Source of the DNA: Candidatus Bathyarchaeota archaeon
GTDB taxonomy: Archaea > Thermoproteota > Bathyarchaeia > Bathyarchaeales > Bathycorpusculaceae
Assembly (NCBI GenBank): GCA_026014705.1
Contig: JAOZHU010000035.1
Span: forward strand, 62,001-126,000
Length of the DNA stretch: 64,000 nt
Direction: 5' to 3'
Made by a program: the position numbers and the translations under genes. Below the pieces are notes generated by a model, which searched no databases, had not been told where the DNA came from, and saw only the letters and a list, made by a program, of their open reading frames with translations. Of the stretch, positions 44,290 through 52,658 are shown in pieces. Each line of letters starts with the position of its first letter. Positions within the stretch are counted from its first letter, which is position 1.

Positions 44290-44611
44290 GCCTAATTCTC
44301 CAGCAATTAATTGGGAAAGAAGGCGTTTTAACTCTTTAACTTTATCGCACAACAGCGACCAGCTTGCTTACACCGGCAGCTTAACTCTAATCAGTAGTCG
44401 AGCACGAAACAAAACCACCACCCACGTGTCCCTCGTCAATCAGCAACGCATTGCCCGCCATACCTTCGGAATTGCATAATCACCGCGGTCGCTATCGTTG
44501 GAATACTAAATCCAACAAAATTGTAGTTTTCAGATAAAGACGCACACAACTTCATCTTCCCTTTTCTACTAATCTACAAATAGAATCAATTGCGCTGGAG
44601 AGGCTGAAAAA

Positions 44612-44705
44612 AGGGCTCCGAGCGGAAAAAGCAACTAACACAGCAGTAGCTGTTGTTTCAAGGGTTGCATTTTCTCTCTTTTTCTCCTATGCCGCTCGGA
44701 GCCCT
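44612..44705 (+). ncRNA. Structured element with 14-bp perfect inverted repeat (candidate small RNA)
   Basis: AGGGCTCCGAGCGG (44612-44625) pairs exactly with CCGCTCGGAGCCCT (44692-44705). Nested inside are GCAAC (44631-44635) / GTTGC (44664-44668) and ACAGC-AGTA-GCTGT. Together they give a long rod with three stacked stems. Nothing here codes for protein. A TATA-like ACAAATAG lies about 30-38 bp upstream. Alternative: a small inverted-repeat transposable remnant. Strand uncertain, since inverted repeats are symmetric. Confidence 0.45.
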
Positions 44706-44759
44706 CAGAAAACTCAGCTAGAACGAACATAGCCCCTGCCCACTGAAATCGCACCCACG

Positions 44760-44960
44760 TTATACAGGCAACCTATAGTTTTCTCCAACCACCATTAAAG
44801 AGTTAACAGACTTCATTAAACTCCTCGAAGAAATGTTCGCCTCCGCCACAACTTTCGCTGAAACCACATCAAACGGCGAAAAACCAGCAACCACCAAGTA
44901 CAGAAAACCAGAAACCCCCGCCGCAATCACCTCTGCACCACAAACCAAACACAACAACAC
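44760..44960 (-). CDS. Doubtful small membrane protein
   Basis: A 66-aa frame from TTG 44960 with a hydrophobic N-terminal half (IAAGVSGFLYLVVAGFSPF) and a polar tail. A TATA-type stretch of motif copy 4 lies 20-30 bp upstream in the right orientation. Low-complexity opposite-strand coding is also possible. No family known. Confidence 0.25.
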   Translation of the reverse strand: MLLCLVCGAEVIAAGVSGFLYLVVAGFSPFDVVSAKVVAEANISSRSLMKSVNSLMVVGENYRLPV

Positions 44961-44977
44961 AACGCAAAACTATAAAA

Positions 44978-44999
44978 ACTATATAAAAGGGGGCTATAG
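44978..44999 (+). repeat. Recurrent TATA/G-run intergenic motif, copy 4
   Basis: ACTATATAAAAGGGGG followed by CTATAG. With the preceding AACTATAAAA it repeats 21 nt of copy 1, 44.8 kb away. Located between the gene-poor region and the convergent alcohol dehydrogenase end. Confidence 0.55.
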
Positions 45000-45025
45000 T
45001 TTTCCCATGCAATAGAACTCAAAAA

Positions 45026-46054
45026 CTATTCGCTGTTAGGCTCAATAATCACCTTCAACGAAGCCCCAGCTTCAGCCATTAACCTGAAACCCTCTGCAGC
45101 CTGCCTCAAACCAAACCTATGCGTAATCATATCTCTAACATTCACCTTCTTCCCACCCAGAATCGCTAAAGATTCTTCCAAATCGTTCGGCGCTGCACCA
45201 TAAGAAGTCTTAATCGTAATCTCATTCCTCCAAAAATCCGTCACGGGCACAGGAACCTTCACCGTTGGGTCTGGCACAGCAAAAAACAAAATCGTTCCGC
45301 CTTTGTCAACGCATTCCAATGCCGCTAAAGCTGCTTGAGTTGCTCCAGTGCACACAATCACCTTATCCACCAATCGCCCACCGTTAATCTCCTTCAACCT
45401 CCCCGCAAGATTTCCCACAGCATTTATAGCATGGCTTGCTCCAAATTTCTCAGCCATCCCTAAACGGTAAGGATTAATGTCTGCAGCAAAAATTTCTTTC
45501 ACACCATTAGCTTTCGCCAACTGGACATGAAGCAACCCTGAAATGCCACTGCCAATAATCAACACCGCATCCTCCTTCCGAACCCCCGCAAGCCTTTGCC
45601 CGCGAACAACACAAGCCAAAGGCTCAATAAACGTCCCCTCCTCAAAAGACATATCCGCAGGCAACTTGTAAACGCCACGCTCAACGTTAATCCGCGGCAC
45701 ACGAATAAACTGTGCGAAACCGCCTGGATAATAATTCGTCGTGTGCAACGTCTCACAAGCCGTATGATGGCCACTCAAACAGTAACGGCACTTGTTACAG
45801 GGCACATGATGGGACGCAAAAACCCTATCGCCAACACAATACCCCTGAACATTCTCGCCTGCTTTCACTATTACGCCCGTTGCTTCATGCCCCAAAACCC
45901 TCGGCGCTTTCGGAACCCGGTACCATTCTATCACGTCGCTGCCGCATATGCCGCTTGCCATCACCTTAAGCAGCAACTCGTCAGCCGCAATTTCGGGCAC
46001 TGGCATCTTTTGAATTCTAACGTCTCTGTTATTGTAGTACACTGCTGCAAACAA
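45026..46054 (-). CDS. Zn-dependent medium-chain alcohol dehydrogenase
   Basis: A 342-aa MDR enzyme. Catalytic zinc CGSDV-x-GHEATG, structural zinc CNKCRYCLSGHHTAC at about 95-109, and the Rossmann GSGISGLLHVQLAKANG with ADINPYR. Closest in pattern to threonine/sorbitol dehydrogenases. It acts on a polyol or amino alcohol, substrate unknown. It lies 26 bp after the LsrF-like aldolase on the same strand, probably co-transcribed. Confidence 0.9.
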   Translation of the reverse strand: MFAAVYYNNRDVRIQKMPVPEIAADELLLKVMASGICGSDVIEWYRVPKAPRVLGHEATGVIVKAGENVQGYCVGDRVFASHHVPCNKCRYCLSGHHTACETLHTTNYYPGGFAQFIRVPRINVERGVYKLPADMSFEEGTFIEPLACVVRGQRLAGVRKEDAVLIIGSGISGLLHVQLAKANGVKEIFAADINPYRLGMAEKFGASHAINAVGNLAGRLKEINGGRLVDKVIVCTGATQAALAALECVDKGGTILFFAVPDPTVKVPVPVTDFWRNEITIKTSYGAAPNDLEESLAILGGKKVNVRDMITHRFGLRQAAEGFRLMAEAGASLKVIIEPNSE

Positions 46055-46080
46055 CAGAATTCACCAGAAAAGAAAGGCTG

Positions 46081-46878
46081 CTAAGCCTTTCCAGCTTTGA
46101 TTTGCTCGAACAAGTCTTCAGCTTCGTTAGGCGTGTAATTCTCATGAATAATCGCGCGTATAGCCTGTATCGCAGCCACTGGATGCTCAGTCTGCCAAAT
46201 ATTCCTGCCTAAATTCACGCCAACGGCGCCTTTCTGCATGCCGTCATAAACGAAATCAAACACTTCACGCTGCGTGTCCACTTTGGGACCGCCAGCAATC
46301 ACCACAGGCACAGGACAGCCATCCACGACTTTTTCAAACTTTTCAGCACAATAATACGTCTTAACTACTCTAGCGCCAATTTCAGCAGCCACGCGACAGC
46401 ATAAAGCAAGATAACGCGCTTCACGCTTTTCTAATTCCCTGCCAACCGCCGTAACCGCCATAACAGGCACACCATAATCCTCACAAGCATCCACGAGCTT
46501 TGCCAAATTGCTCAAGCTCTGGTGCTCATACTTGCTGCCCACAAACACAGACATGGAAACAGCCATAGCGTTCAACCGCAGAATCTCCTGAACCGAAGTC
46601 ACCAAGTTCTCATTGGCTAAATCCTCACCCACTACCGTTGCTGCACCAGAAACTCTCAGAATAATCGGTTTCGGAATCGCTGGATCAACACAGTTCCTAA
46701 GCACACCACGCGTGAGCATTATAGCATCCGCATAAGGAATCAACGGTTTAATGGTTTCGCCTGGCTTCTCAAGCATGTGCGTTGGCCCCTGAAAATATCC
46801 GTGATCCACGGGCAAGAAAAGCGCCTTGCCATCAGGCTGAATCAACCTGGATAGACGATTCTTCATTCCCCAATCCAT
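46081..46878 (-). CDS. LsrF-like class I aldolase/thiolase
   Basis: A 265-aa TIM-barrel enzyme of the DeoC/LacD/LsrF group. It starts DWGMKNRLSRL, has PVDHGYFQGPT, LNAMAVSMSVFVGS, catalytic Lys173 in VVKTYYC, and VNLGRNIWQTEHPVAAIQAI, all close to E. coli LsrF (AI-2 phosphate thiolase). In archaea the same fold serves as fructose-bisphosphate or ADH synthase, but LsrF-like residues dominate here. The other Lsr genes are absent. Operon with the alcohol dehydrogenase (downstream) and a 74-aa protein (upstream, 4 bp). Confidence 0.85.
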   Translation of the reverse strand: MDWGMKNRLSRLIQPDGKALFLPVDHGYFQGPTHMLEKPGETIKPLIPYADAIMLTRGVLRNCVDPAIPKPIILRVSGAATVVGEDLANENLVTSVQEILRLNAMAVSMSVFVGSKYEHQSLSNLAKLVDACEDYGVPVMAVTAVGRELEKREARYLALCCRVAAEIGARVVKTYYCAEKFEKVVDGCPVPVVIAGGPKVDTQREVFDFVYDGMQKGAVGVNLGRNIWQTEHPVAAIQAIRAIIHENYTPNEAEDLFEQIKAGKA

Positions 46879-46882
46879 AATA

Positions 46883-47107
46883 TCACATCTCCTCGAAACG
46901 TTTGGGCTTTAATATTAAATAACCTTTCTCCATCAGCCAATGGTGAAACTGCCAAGTGGTGAACCTGCAAGCGATGCTGCACGTTTGCCTAACTCGCTCA
47001 AACTCTTCAGGTTTATCCTTCAGCGTGTTTAACTGCATTTGAACTGGGCATTTCACGTCATTGCAGAACTCCCTGCGCTTGTACTCCACAAATCCTTCAA
47101 TGGACAT
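46883..47107 (-). CDS. Small cysteine-containing protein upstream of LsrF-like gene
   Basis: A 74-aa protein with FCNDVKCPVQMQL and RQTCSIACRFTTWQFHHWLME, four Cys in two pairs (metal site possible), ending KPKRFEEM. ATG 47107 lies about 20 bp downstream of a TATA-like CTTATAAG at 47139-47146 (minus). First gene of the three-gene operon. Unknown family. Confidence 0.65.
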   Translation of the reverse strand: MSIEGFVEYKRREFCNDVKCPVQMQLNTLKDKPEEFERVRQTCSIACRFTTWQFHHWLMEKGYLILKPKRFEEM

Positions 47108-47138
47108 CGCTCATCGTGTGCTACTGCACCCAACAGTG

Positions 47139-47146
47139 CTTATAAG
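47139..47146 (-). promoter_or_regulatory. TATA box of the aldolase operon
   Basis: CTTATAAG on either strand. The distance of about 32 bp to the ATG at 47107 fits a very short leader. Predicted only. Confidence 0.45.
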
Positions 47147-47207
47147 TATTATTTTGCCGCCTGAACGCATGGATGCCTTAAAGTAAAGGAACCCCATTAA
47201 TTTGCAT

Positions 47208-47843
47208 ATGACGAAACTGTATCTTCTAGGCGGAGAAAGCATAGTCAAAAGAAACGCAAAAGACATCAACGCAACCGCGTTCCAAGATGCAGGTGGAGCA
47301 CCATCCGTTCTCGTAATTCCATGGGCAAGAGCATCATTTGACAAAACCTACAAACGCCGAAAAAGACTATTTGACTACTTTAGAAATCTCGGCGCAAGCA
47401 ACATAGACTTCGCAGACTATTCAGAAACGCCAGAAGAAATCGCCCTGAAAATCCAAACCTCTGACTTAATATATCTAACAGGTGGACTCACTACCGTTTT
47501 GCTCGAACGTCTAAAAAACAAAGGGGTCGACACGATGCTACGCACCTGCAATAACGTGATAGTCGGCAGAAGCGCAGGTGCCTTGGCACTGTGCAAACAC
47601 GGAATACTTATCAACAAAGACACCCAAGAGACAAAACTCGTAGCAGGTCTCAGACTGGTTGAATCAACCGTCAGAGTCCACTACAAACTCTCAGAAGACC
47701 CAACGTTGCGAAAACTGTCTGAAAGAGTAAAAATCTACGCAATACCTGAACGCTCAGCGATCATCCATGACAACGGCGCATTATCGTTCATGGGAAACAT
47801 CCACGTTTTCCAAAACGGAGAAAAAACTGCCGCGAAGCATTAA
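47208..47843 (+). CDS. S51-family peptidase (cyanophycinase/PepE-like)
   Basis: About 211 aa. Nucleophile Ser in VIVGRSAGALALC, preceded by YLTGGLTTVLLERL, as in alpha-aspartyl dipeptidase PepE and cyanophycinase. A C-terminal EVIHDNGAL-type segment is present. It likely hydrolyses Asp/Glu-containing small peptides. TTG 47202 is in frame, ATG 47208 preferred. Ends convergent with the membrane protein. Confidence 0.8.
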   Translation: MTKLYLLGGESIVKRNAKDINATAFQDAGGAPSVLVIPWARASFDKTYKRRKRLFDYFRNLGASNIDFADYSETPEEIALKIQTSDLIYLTGGLTTVLLERLKNKGVDTMLRTCNNVIVGRSAGALALCKHGILINKDTQETKLVAGLRLVESTVRVHYKLSEDPTLRKLSERVKIYAIPERSAIIHDNGALSFMGNIHVFQNGEKTAAKH

Positions 47844-47850
47844 GAAACTG

Positions 47851-48615
47851 CTAGGAAAAGAACTCTCGCACATAAGCTCGAGTTTTCTGAATGTAAGGTG
47901 TAAGCAAAACCATCAACGCTGTGCCGATTGTGGACAGCACTATAATGTCTCCAAAAATCCAGCCAAAGAAAACAGTTGGAAAAATGTCCACAGGTATTTC
48001 GCCGAAAACCGCAAGTGTACCTACGCCAAAAACTCCTGAAACCAAACTAGCTACAAAAACGCCAAAAGCCAACCATGCAACCCAAACTCTTCGATTTTCG
48101 AAGACCGTTTGCACCACTAAAACCGCGATTGCCACCATGAAAGTTATAAAAAACACTTCTGTCAAAGTCAGCACTGCAGCTACAGCTGAAATAACCATGT
48201 CCACTAACAGAAGCGCCGTCAACCCATACGTCACCTTTGGCTGTCTCAGCCTATAATCAAGCCCAATTTTGAGTTTTCTATAAACCACCAACGGAACAAA
48301 GCCCTCAAAGAAATCCGCCAGAGCCCAAACAAGCACAAACGGTAGCGAATAACCAAAATAGAAACCCATGAAAACGCAACTGATGTAACCCGCTATGCTT
48401 CCCCAAACCCCGAACCAAAGAGCTAATGGCACGTAAACTGCAGCTGCAATGTACAATCCAGAAACACCTGGCGCTGGCGGAACTGGCGCAGCAACAACAG
48501 CCCAAATAGCAAGAAAAGTGCACACGACCGTTGAAAGTGCACAAACAAGCGGCTGCCTCCAAGTAACACCCTTGCTGTGCCCTTTTCCATCAACTTGTGA
48601 CATATGGACTCTCAT
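47851..48615 (-). CDS. Integral membrane protein, ECF S-component-like
   Basis: A 254-aa protein with about six hydrophobic segments (LVCALSTVVCTFLAIWAVV; GLYIAAAVYVPLALWFGVWGSIAGYI; YGLTALLLVDMVISAVAAVL and others) and few charged residues. The GVSGLYIAAAVYVPLALWFGVWGSI pattern is reminiscent of ECF vitamin-transporter S components. No ATPase or T component is nearby, so this is tentative. ATG 48615. Confidence 0.55.
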   Translation of the reverse strand: MRVHMSQVDGKGHSKGVTWRQPLVCALSTVVCTFLAIWAVVAAPVPPAPGVSGLYIAAAVYVPLALWFGVWGSIAGYISCVFMGFYFGYSLPFVLVWALADFFEGFVPLVVYRKLKIGLDYRLRQPKVTYGLTALLLVDMVISAVAAVLTLTEVFFITFMVAIAVLVVQTVFENRRVWVAWLAFGVFVASLVSGVFGVGTLAVFGEIPVDIFPTVFFGWIFGDIIVLSTIGTALMVLLTPYIQKTRAYVREFFS

Positions 48616-48713
48616 TTTGTTGAGCGTTTAAATATAAAACTTGCGACAGAGTCAAATTGAGAAAGCGGAAAAGCACATAAAAAATGCTTATTGGCTTTCC
48701 GAAAGCGACTTCA

Positions 48714-49682
48714 TCAAAGCTGCAATGTGCCCATTACCCGAAGTTTTGCACCTTCCAAATAAGCCAAAACCGCCGTGTCGCCAGAACGATAAACAAGCTC
48801 CTTTTCCAAAGCCAAAGTCACCAGCGGTTTGCGCCAGTCACCCTCATCGCTTACCTCTTCAACCTTGCCATTGAGAAACTGCATCCAATGCCCAATATGC
48901 AGCACCATTCCTGCCTTTATTTGCGTAGACCAGTACTTAACAAGGGACACACGTGCCTTGAGCAGTTTCGACGCTTTGACTGCCGCATCATTTGTTAACA
49001 CTGCACCTCTGTCAACGTCACCTACTTCAACGTTCTTAAGCGCCAAGCCCACCCTATCGCCCGCATATGCAAAATCAAACTCGTCGTCATGCTTCTGAAT
49101 AGACCGAATCTGCGTTGTCTTCGCTGCAGGAAGCACATTCATCACGCCGTGTTTCTGGATGACGCCCTCTGTTACCACACCTAAAACCACGGTTCCCACA
49201 CCTTTCACGTTGAACGCGTGATCCACAGTCACTGTTCCAGAAGGGGTACCACCATCCAGCGATGCAGAAAATTTGGATTGCGCCGCTTCAGCTAGAAGCG
49301 CCTCTTTCAGCAGAGTTGAGTTGTCAACGGCAAACTCGTACTTCTCTAAAATAGTGCCCTTAACAAGCTGCTCAACTTTTTCACGAGACACATAATTCCG
49401 AAGAACAAAGTAGCCACTTTCTATCCCACAGCATTGAAGCATCACAAGCGATTCACCTAAAGTGGAATTCAACTCGTCCACAACAACTATGGCTTTCTTG
49501 GCAACCGAACAAGCGAAGAACAACGGCGCCAACCGCTCAGGGTAACGTGCAGGTTCAACGAATGTTATGGTATCTTCGCTTTTCTTCAGGTTATAAAGTG
49601 TAATGTCTGTTGAAGTTCCCTTCTTGCCTAAACCACTGGAATACCCAGCTGCACCGATAACAGCCACCATTAAATTGCCCAT
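48714..49682 (-). CDS. SelB-like translation-factor homologue with degenerate GTPase (aSelBL-like)
   Basis: A 322-aa EF-Tu/SelB-like protein. Domain II is clear (HAFNVKGVGTVVLGVVTEG, IRSIQKHD, AGDRVGLALKNVEVGDVDRGAVL), domain III follows, and the N-terminal G domain lacks a proper P-loop. Where GHVDHGKT is expected it reads GAAGYSSGLGKKGTST, and DxxG/NKxD motifs are absent. This matches the archaeal SelB-like paralogue family known to have lost GTPase motifs. It is not a selenocysteine factor unless Sec machinery exists. ATG 49682. Confidence 0.8.
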   Translation of the reverse strand: MGNLMVAVIGAAGYSSGLGKKGTSTDITLYNLKKSEDTITFVEPARYPERLAPLFFACSVAKKAIVVVDELNSTLGESLVMLQCCGIESGYFVLRNYVSREKVEQLVKGTILEKYEFAVDNSTLLKEALLAEAAQSKFSASLDGGTPSGTVTVDHAFNVKGVGTVVLGVVTEGVIQKHGVMNVLPAAKTTQIRSIQKHDDEFDFAYAGDRVGLALKNVEVGDVDRGAVLTNDAAVKASKLLKARVSLVKYWSTQIKAGMVLHIGHWMQFLNGKVEEVSDEGDWRKPLVTLALEKELVYRSGDTAVLAYLEGAKLRVMGTLQL

Positions 49683-49900
49683 TTACGAAATTCCTCGCGA
49701 ATTACCGCACCATACCGCATGTTGCAGATAAGTCTTATGCACTCTGACGCGAAAAACTATAAAGCCTGATGCATTATCAACACGCGGCTGATTTTCTACA
49801 AAAAGTTAGATGGAAACAGCTATCTCCGCTGTGTTCTGGCGTGAAAAAGCGTTTAGCGCTTTATGGCTTAGCCGCATCAGCAATATCTTTAACTAAGGAC

Positions 49901-50302
49901 TCACACTATCGCTTTCCCAATTTTGTCTAAGATATCGGAAAAGTCAACTGCTTTGCCTGGCCTAATACCTTTTTTCGATACGCTGAGGGTAACGCTGTAA
50001 CCTTTGCGGGATAATTCTTTTTCCAGAACTTTGAATGTGCTGCCTTTCCAGAGAGCGTACGTGCAGAACAGTATTACTTTTTTGCCTTCAGTTTTCGGCA
50101 AACTCTGCACAAACGCCAAAGTCTCCTTTGCAGGTCTGAAACCTTCCACGGGAGTACCTATCATCAGCAAAGCATAGTCGTCAACGATTTCCGGCGAAGT
50201 GCTGTTTATGTCAAATGCTGGAGCCTTTGCAGCGTCCGATATTGCCTGTGCCATGCGTTTAGTGTTTCCTGTCCGTGAGAAATACAGTATACACGTCTTC
50301 AT
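49901..50302 (-). CDS. Flavodoxin-family protein
   Basis: A 133-aa protein. FMN phosphate loop FSRTGNTKRMAQAIS at about 9-23, and a second FMN-contact loop TPVEGFRPAKETL at about 51. Alpha/beta flavodoxin fold, with slightly short length. May carry electrons for reductive enzymes. Stands alone, ATG 50302. Confidence 0.85.
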   Translation of the reverse strand: MKTCILYFSRTGNTKRMAQAISDAAKAPAFDINSTSPEIVDDYALLMIGTPVEGFRPAKETLAFVQSLPKTEGKKVILFCTYALWKGSTFKVLEKELSRKGYSVTLSVSKKGIRPGKAVDFSDILDKIGKAIV

Positions 50303-50466
50303 AGTTTGCTATGTCGCTTTTTCACTTTATATAACCTTCGTTTATCATCAAGCTTCAGTCGTAAAGCAGCAACAGAGAAGCGTTTGGTAACACACTGTGG
50401 TTTCGGATGGCTTTTTTAGAAAAACTTTTAATGTATAAATGAGACATGTAAAGATGAGGAGTTTGT

Positions 50467-50703
50467 ATGCCTACAGCCTTTGTGTTGATAAACACCGAAA
50501 TAGGTTCCGAGTCAGATGTCCTGAAAGAACTGAAAAAAGTCGAGGGAGTCGATGACTCATTCGCTGTCTACGGTGTCTACGACATAGTAGCGCGCGTTAA
50601 AGCAGACACGATGGATAAACTGAAAGAAACCGTAACTTGGCGTATCAGACGACTTGACAAAGTACGTTCCACATTGACTATGATAGTAGTCGAAGAAAAA
50701 TAG
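50467..50703 (+). CDS. Stand-alone Lrp/AsnC-type RAM domain
   Basis: A 78-aa protein, essentially one RAM (regulation of amino-acid metabolism) domain, with ALVLINTEIGSESDVLKELKK at the start and VYGVYDIVARV-KADTMD in the centre. No helix-turn-helix is attached. Such single domains modulate Lrp-type regulators or act as sensors by binding amino acids. ATG 50467 follows GATGAGGAG. Confidence 0.85.
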   Translation: MPTAFVLINTEIGSESDVLKELKKVEGVDDSFAVYGVYDIVARVKADTMDKLKETVTWRIRRLDKVRSTLTMIVVEEK

Positions 50704-50855
50704 CAACCTTCCCTTTTCTTTGTGTAGTTCACGAAAGCCGCAAGCCAGCAGTTCTACACGCTTGGCGAAAAACCGCAAACGTGAAAGAGCTATCCTTGCG
50801 CATAATCTTTTTAGTTCGTGCAATGTCATAGTTGACAGGAACAGGTTGCACTCTG

Positions 50856-52211
50856 ATGAAAAAGCGGACACTGCACATAGGACTCGATGATACTGACTCG
50901 ACGAAGAGAGGCTGCACCACATATGTCGCTGCACTACTTGTAGAACAACTAGAGGAGATAGGCGCGAGTTTTCTGGATTATCCCAACCTGATTAGACTTA
51001 ATCCAAACGTACCGTGGAAAACAAGAGGCAACGGTGCTCTATGTTTGAGAATAGAGCACGACGAAAAACTCACAAGCCGCATCAAAGAAGCAACAATAAA
51101 CATGGTAGAAGAACAAGCTGATTTCGAAGCAAAGGGCACAGACCCCGGAATAGTGTTTTTTGACAAGCAAACGATTCCTAAAGAGATTACGATTTTCGCT
51201 AAGAAAGCAACAACAGGCATCGTGACTCTGAAGGAAGCCCTGAGACTCATAAACAAGTTCAAAGGAGAAGCATTAGGCTTTAACACTTACAGAGGCATAA
51301 TTGGCGCTTTAGCCGCAATCGGTGAAACCCTCCAAGAGGACTACACATATGAACTAATAGCGTATCGAGCAGCAGATAACTGTGGTTCAAAAAGAAAAGT
51401 TGACGAAGACTCAATTTTTCAAATGGATGCGCTGACGAAACCTTACACGTTTAATAACATAGACACAGAAAAACGCAGACTCATCATCACACCAAGAGGA
51501 CCTGACCCTATTCTTTTCGGGGTCAGGGGTGAAAACCCCCACATTGTAAAAGAAGCCTTCACGATGATTAAGCCGTTAGAACCCGTGGAGCGCTGGGTAA
51601 TTTTCCGTTCAAATCAGGGCACTGATGCGCATCTTAAGCGAGTGCCTGCGTTGAACCAGCTAAAGCCATATAGTTCAATTATTGCTAAAGGTGTGGTTTC
51701 TCAAAATCCGTGGATTGTGCCTTTGCGGCATGTTATATTTCCAATCAGAGACGAGAGTGGGAAGGTGGACTGCGCAGCTTATGAACCAACAGGTGTTCTC
51801 CGCAAAGTGGCAATGAAGCTTGTTGTGGGCGACAGCGTTGAAGTATATGGTGCTGTGCGCAAGTCATCGGCGAGTAAGCGTTTAACTGTGAACCTTGAAA
51901 AAATTCGTGTTATTGGCTTGGCTCCAAAAATTGTTTATAATAATCCTTTGTGCGCGAAATGCGGTAGACGTTTGAAGTCTATGGGTAAAGCGCAAGGTTT
52001 TCGATGTGAAAAATGTGGCTCAAGATACAGTGGTTTGGCGAAGGTTGCTGTGGCTGTGGAGCGTGATTTAAAAACAGGGTTGTATGTGACGTCAACTAGG
52101 TCTCAGCGGCATTTGACTAAGCCGCTTAGGCGTTATGGATTGGAAAAAAGCGGTTGGACATCGGAAAAATTGATTGATGAGTGGCATTCATTTCAGGTGG
52201 AACTCATGTGA
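50856..52211 (+). CDS. tiaS: tRNA(Ile2) 2-agmatinylcytidine synthetase
   Basis: About 451 aa. Modifies C34 of tRNA-Ile(CAU) with agmatine and ATP, so it reads AUA. N-terminal GLDDTDSTKRGCTT, the kinase-like module, then TLGF-type and OB-fold domains, and a C-terminal zinc ribbon (CAKCGRR and CEKCGS). An open frame begins TTG 50832; ATG 50856 starts directly before RTLHIGLDDTD. Relevant to the AUA/ATA start suspected in the ferredoxin. Confidence 0.93.
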   Translation: MKKRTLHIGLDDTDSTKRGCTTYVAALLVEQLEEIGASFLDYPNLIRLNPNVPWKTRGNGALCLRIEHDEKLTSRIKEATINMVEEQADFEAKGTDPGIVFFDKQTIPKEITIFAKKATTGIVTLKEALRLINKFKGEALGFNTYRGIIGALAAIGETLQEDYTYELIAYRAADNCGSKRKVDEDSIFQMDALTKPYTFNNIDTEKRRLIITPRGPDPILFGVRGENPHIVKEAFTMIKPLEPVERWVIFRSNQGTDAHLKRVPALNQLKPYSSIIAKGVVSQNPWIVPLRHVIFPIRDESGKVDCAAYEPTGVLRKVAMKLVVGDSVEVYGAVRKSSASKRLTVNLEKIRVIGLAPKIVYNNPLCAKCGRRLKSMGKAQGFRCEKCGSRYSGLAKVAVAVERDLKTGLYVTSTRSQRHLTKPLRRYGLEKSGWTSEKLIDEWHSFQVELM

Positions 52212-52280
52212 CTGCGCATATGCGCAAAAGGGTTTTAAATTAAGTCTGCATTAAAACAGCTACCAGTGAGGAAGAAGCAG

Positions 52281-52589
52281 ATGAGTGAAATACTGTCTCC
52301 CATTGTTTTTCAGCTTGGGCTAGGTGCTGTTGGCGGCTTCATCGTGGGTTTCGCGCTTAAGAAATTGGCTAAACTCTTCATTGTCATAATAGGCATATTC
52401 GTTGTTGCACTGCTCTATTTGGGCACAAGCGGAGTGATAAGCATAAATTTTGAAGCCTTATGGAGCACCATAGGTGGTTGGCTTGGCGGTGCTGCTCAAG
52501 CAGCAGCGTGGCTTGTCGGCTTAATCTCGCTTTTGCCGTTCATTGGCAGTTTCGCAGTGGGCTTTTTGCTCGGGTTGAAGATGGGGTAG
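52281..52589 (+). CDS. FUN14-domain membrane protein
   Basis: About 102 aa. Two or three hydrophobic stretches separated by Gly-rich turns (GLGAVGGFIVGFALKKLAKL, IVGFALKKLAKLFIVIIGIFV, LPFIGSFAVGFLLGLKMG), the FUN14 pattern found in archaea. Unknown function in prokaryotes. GTG 52266 is an alternative start, five codons upstream. TTTTAAATTAAG at about 52232-52243 could be its TATA. Confidence 0.78.
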   Translation: MSEILSPIVFQLGLGAVGGFIVGFALKKLAKLFIVIIGIFVVALLYLGTSGVISINFEALWSTIGGWLGGAAQAAAWLVGLISLLPFIGSFAVGFLLGLKMG

Positions 52590-52658
52590 AAATTCTTTAA
52601 ATCCATGTAGTTCGTAAACCCTCAGTAAACCGCGATGGCAAACGGAGAGATTTGAGAG

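Larger units (their letters stand above)
44290..45025. other. 736-bp gene-poor region
   Basis: The largest intergenic stretch. From left: a 48-codon frame without start (about 44389-44532), the inverted-repeat structured element at 44612-44705, a doubtful minus-strand small membrane frame (44760-44960), and recurrent motif copy 4 (44978-44999). No tRNA recognised. Confidence 0.45.

Noticed and set aside
44389..44532. 48-codon plus-strand frame with protein-like C-terminus
   Set aside because: No start codon in frame, and no recognisable family.
48714..49682. True SelB selenocysteine elongation factor
   Set aside because: The G domain lacks a P-loop and NKxD; the archaeal SelB-like family fits better.
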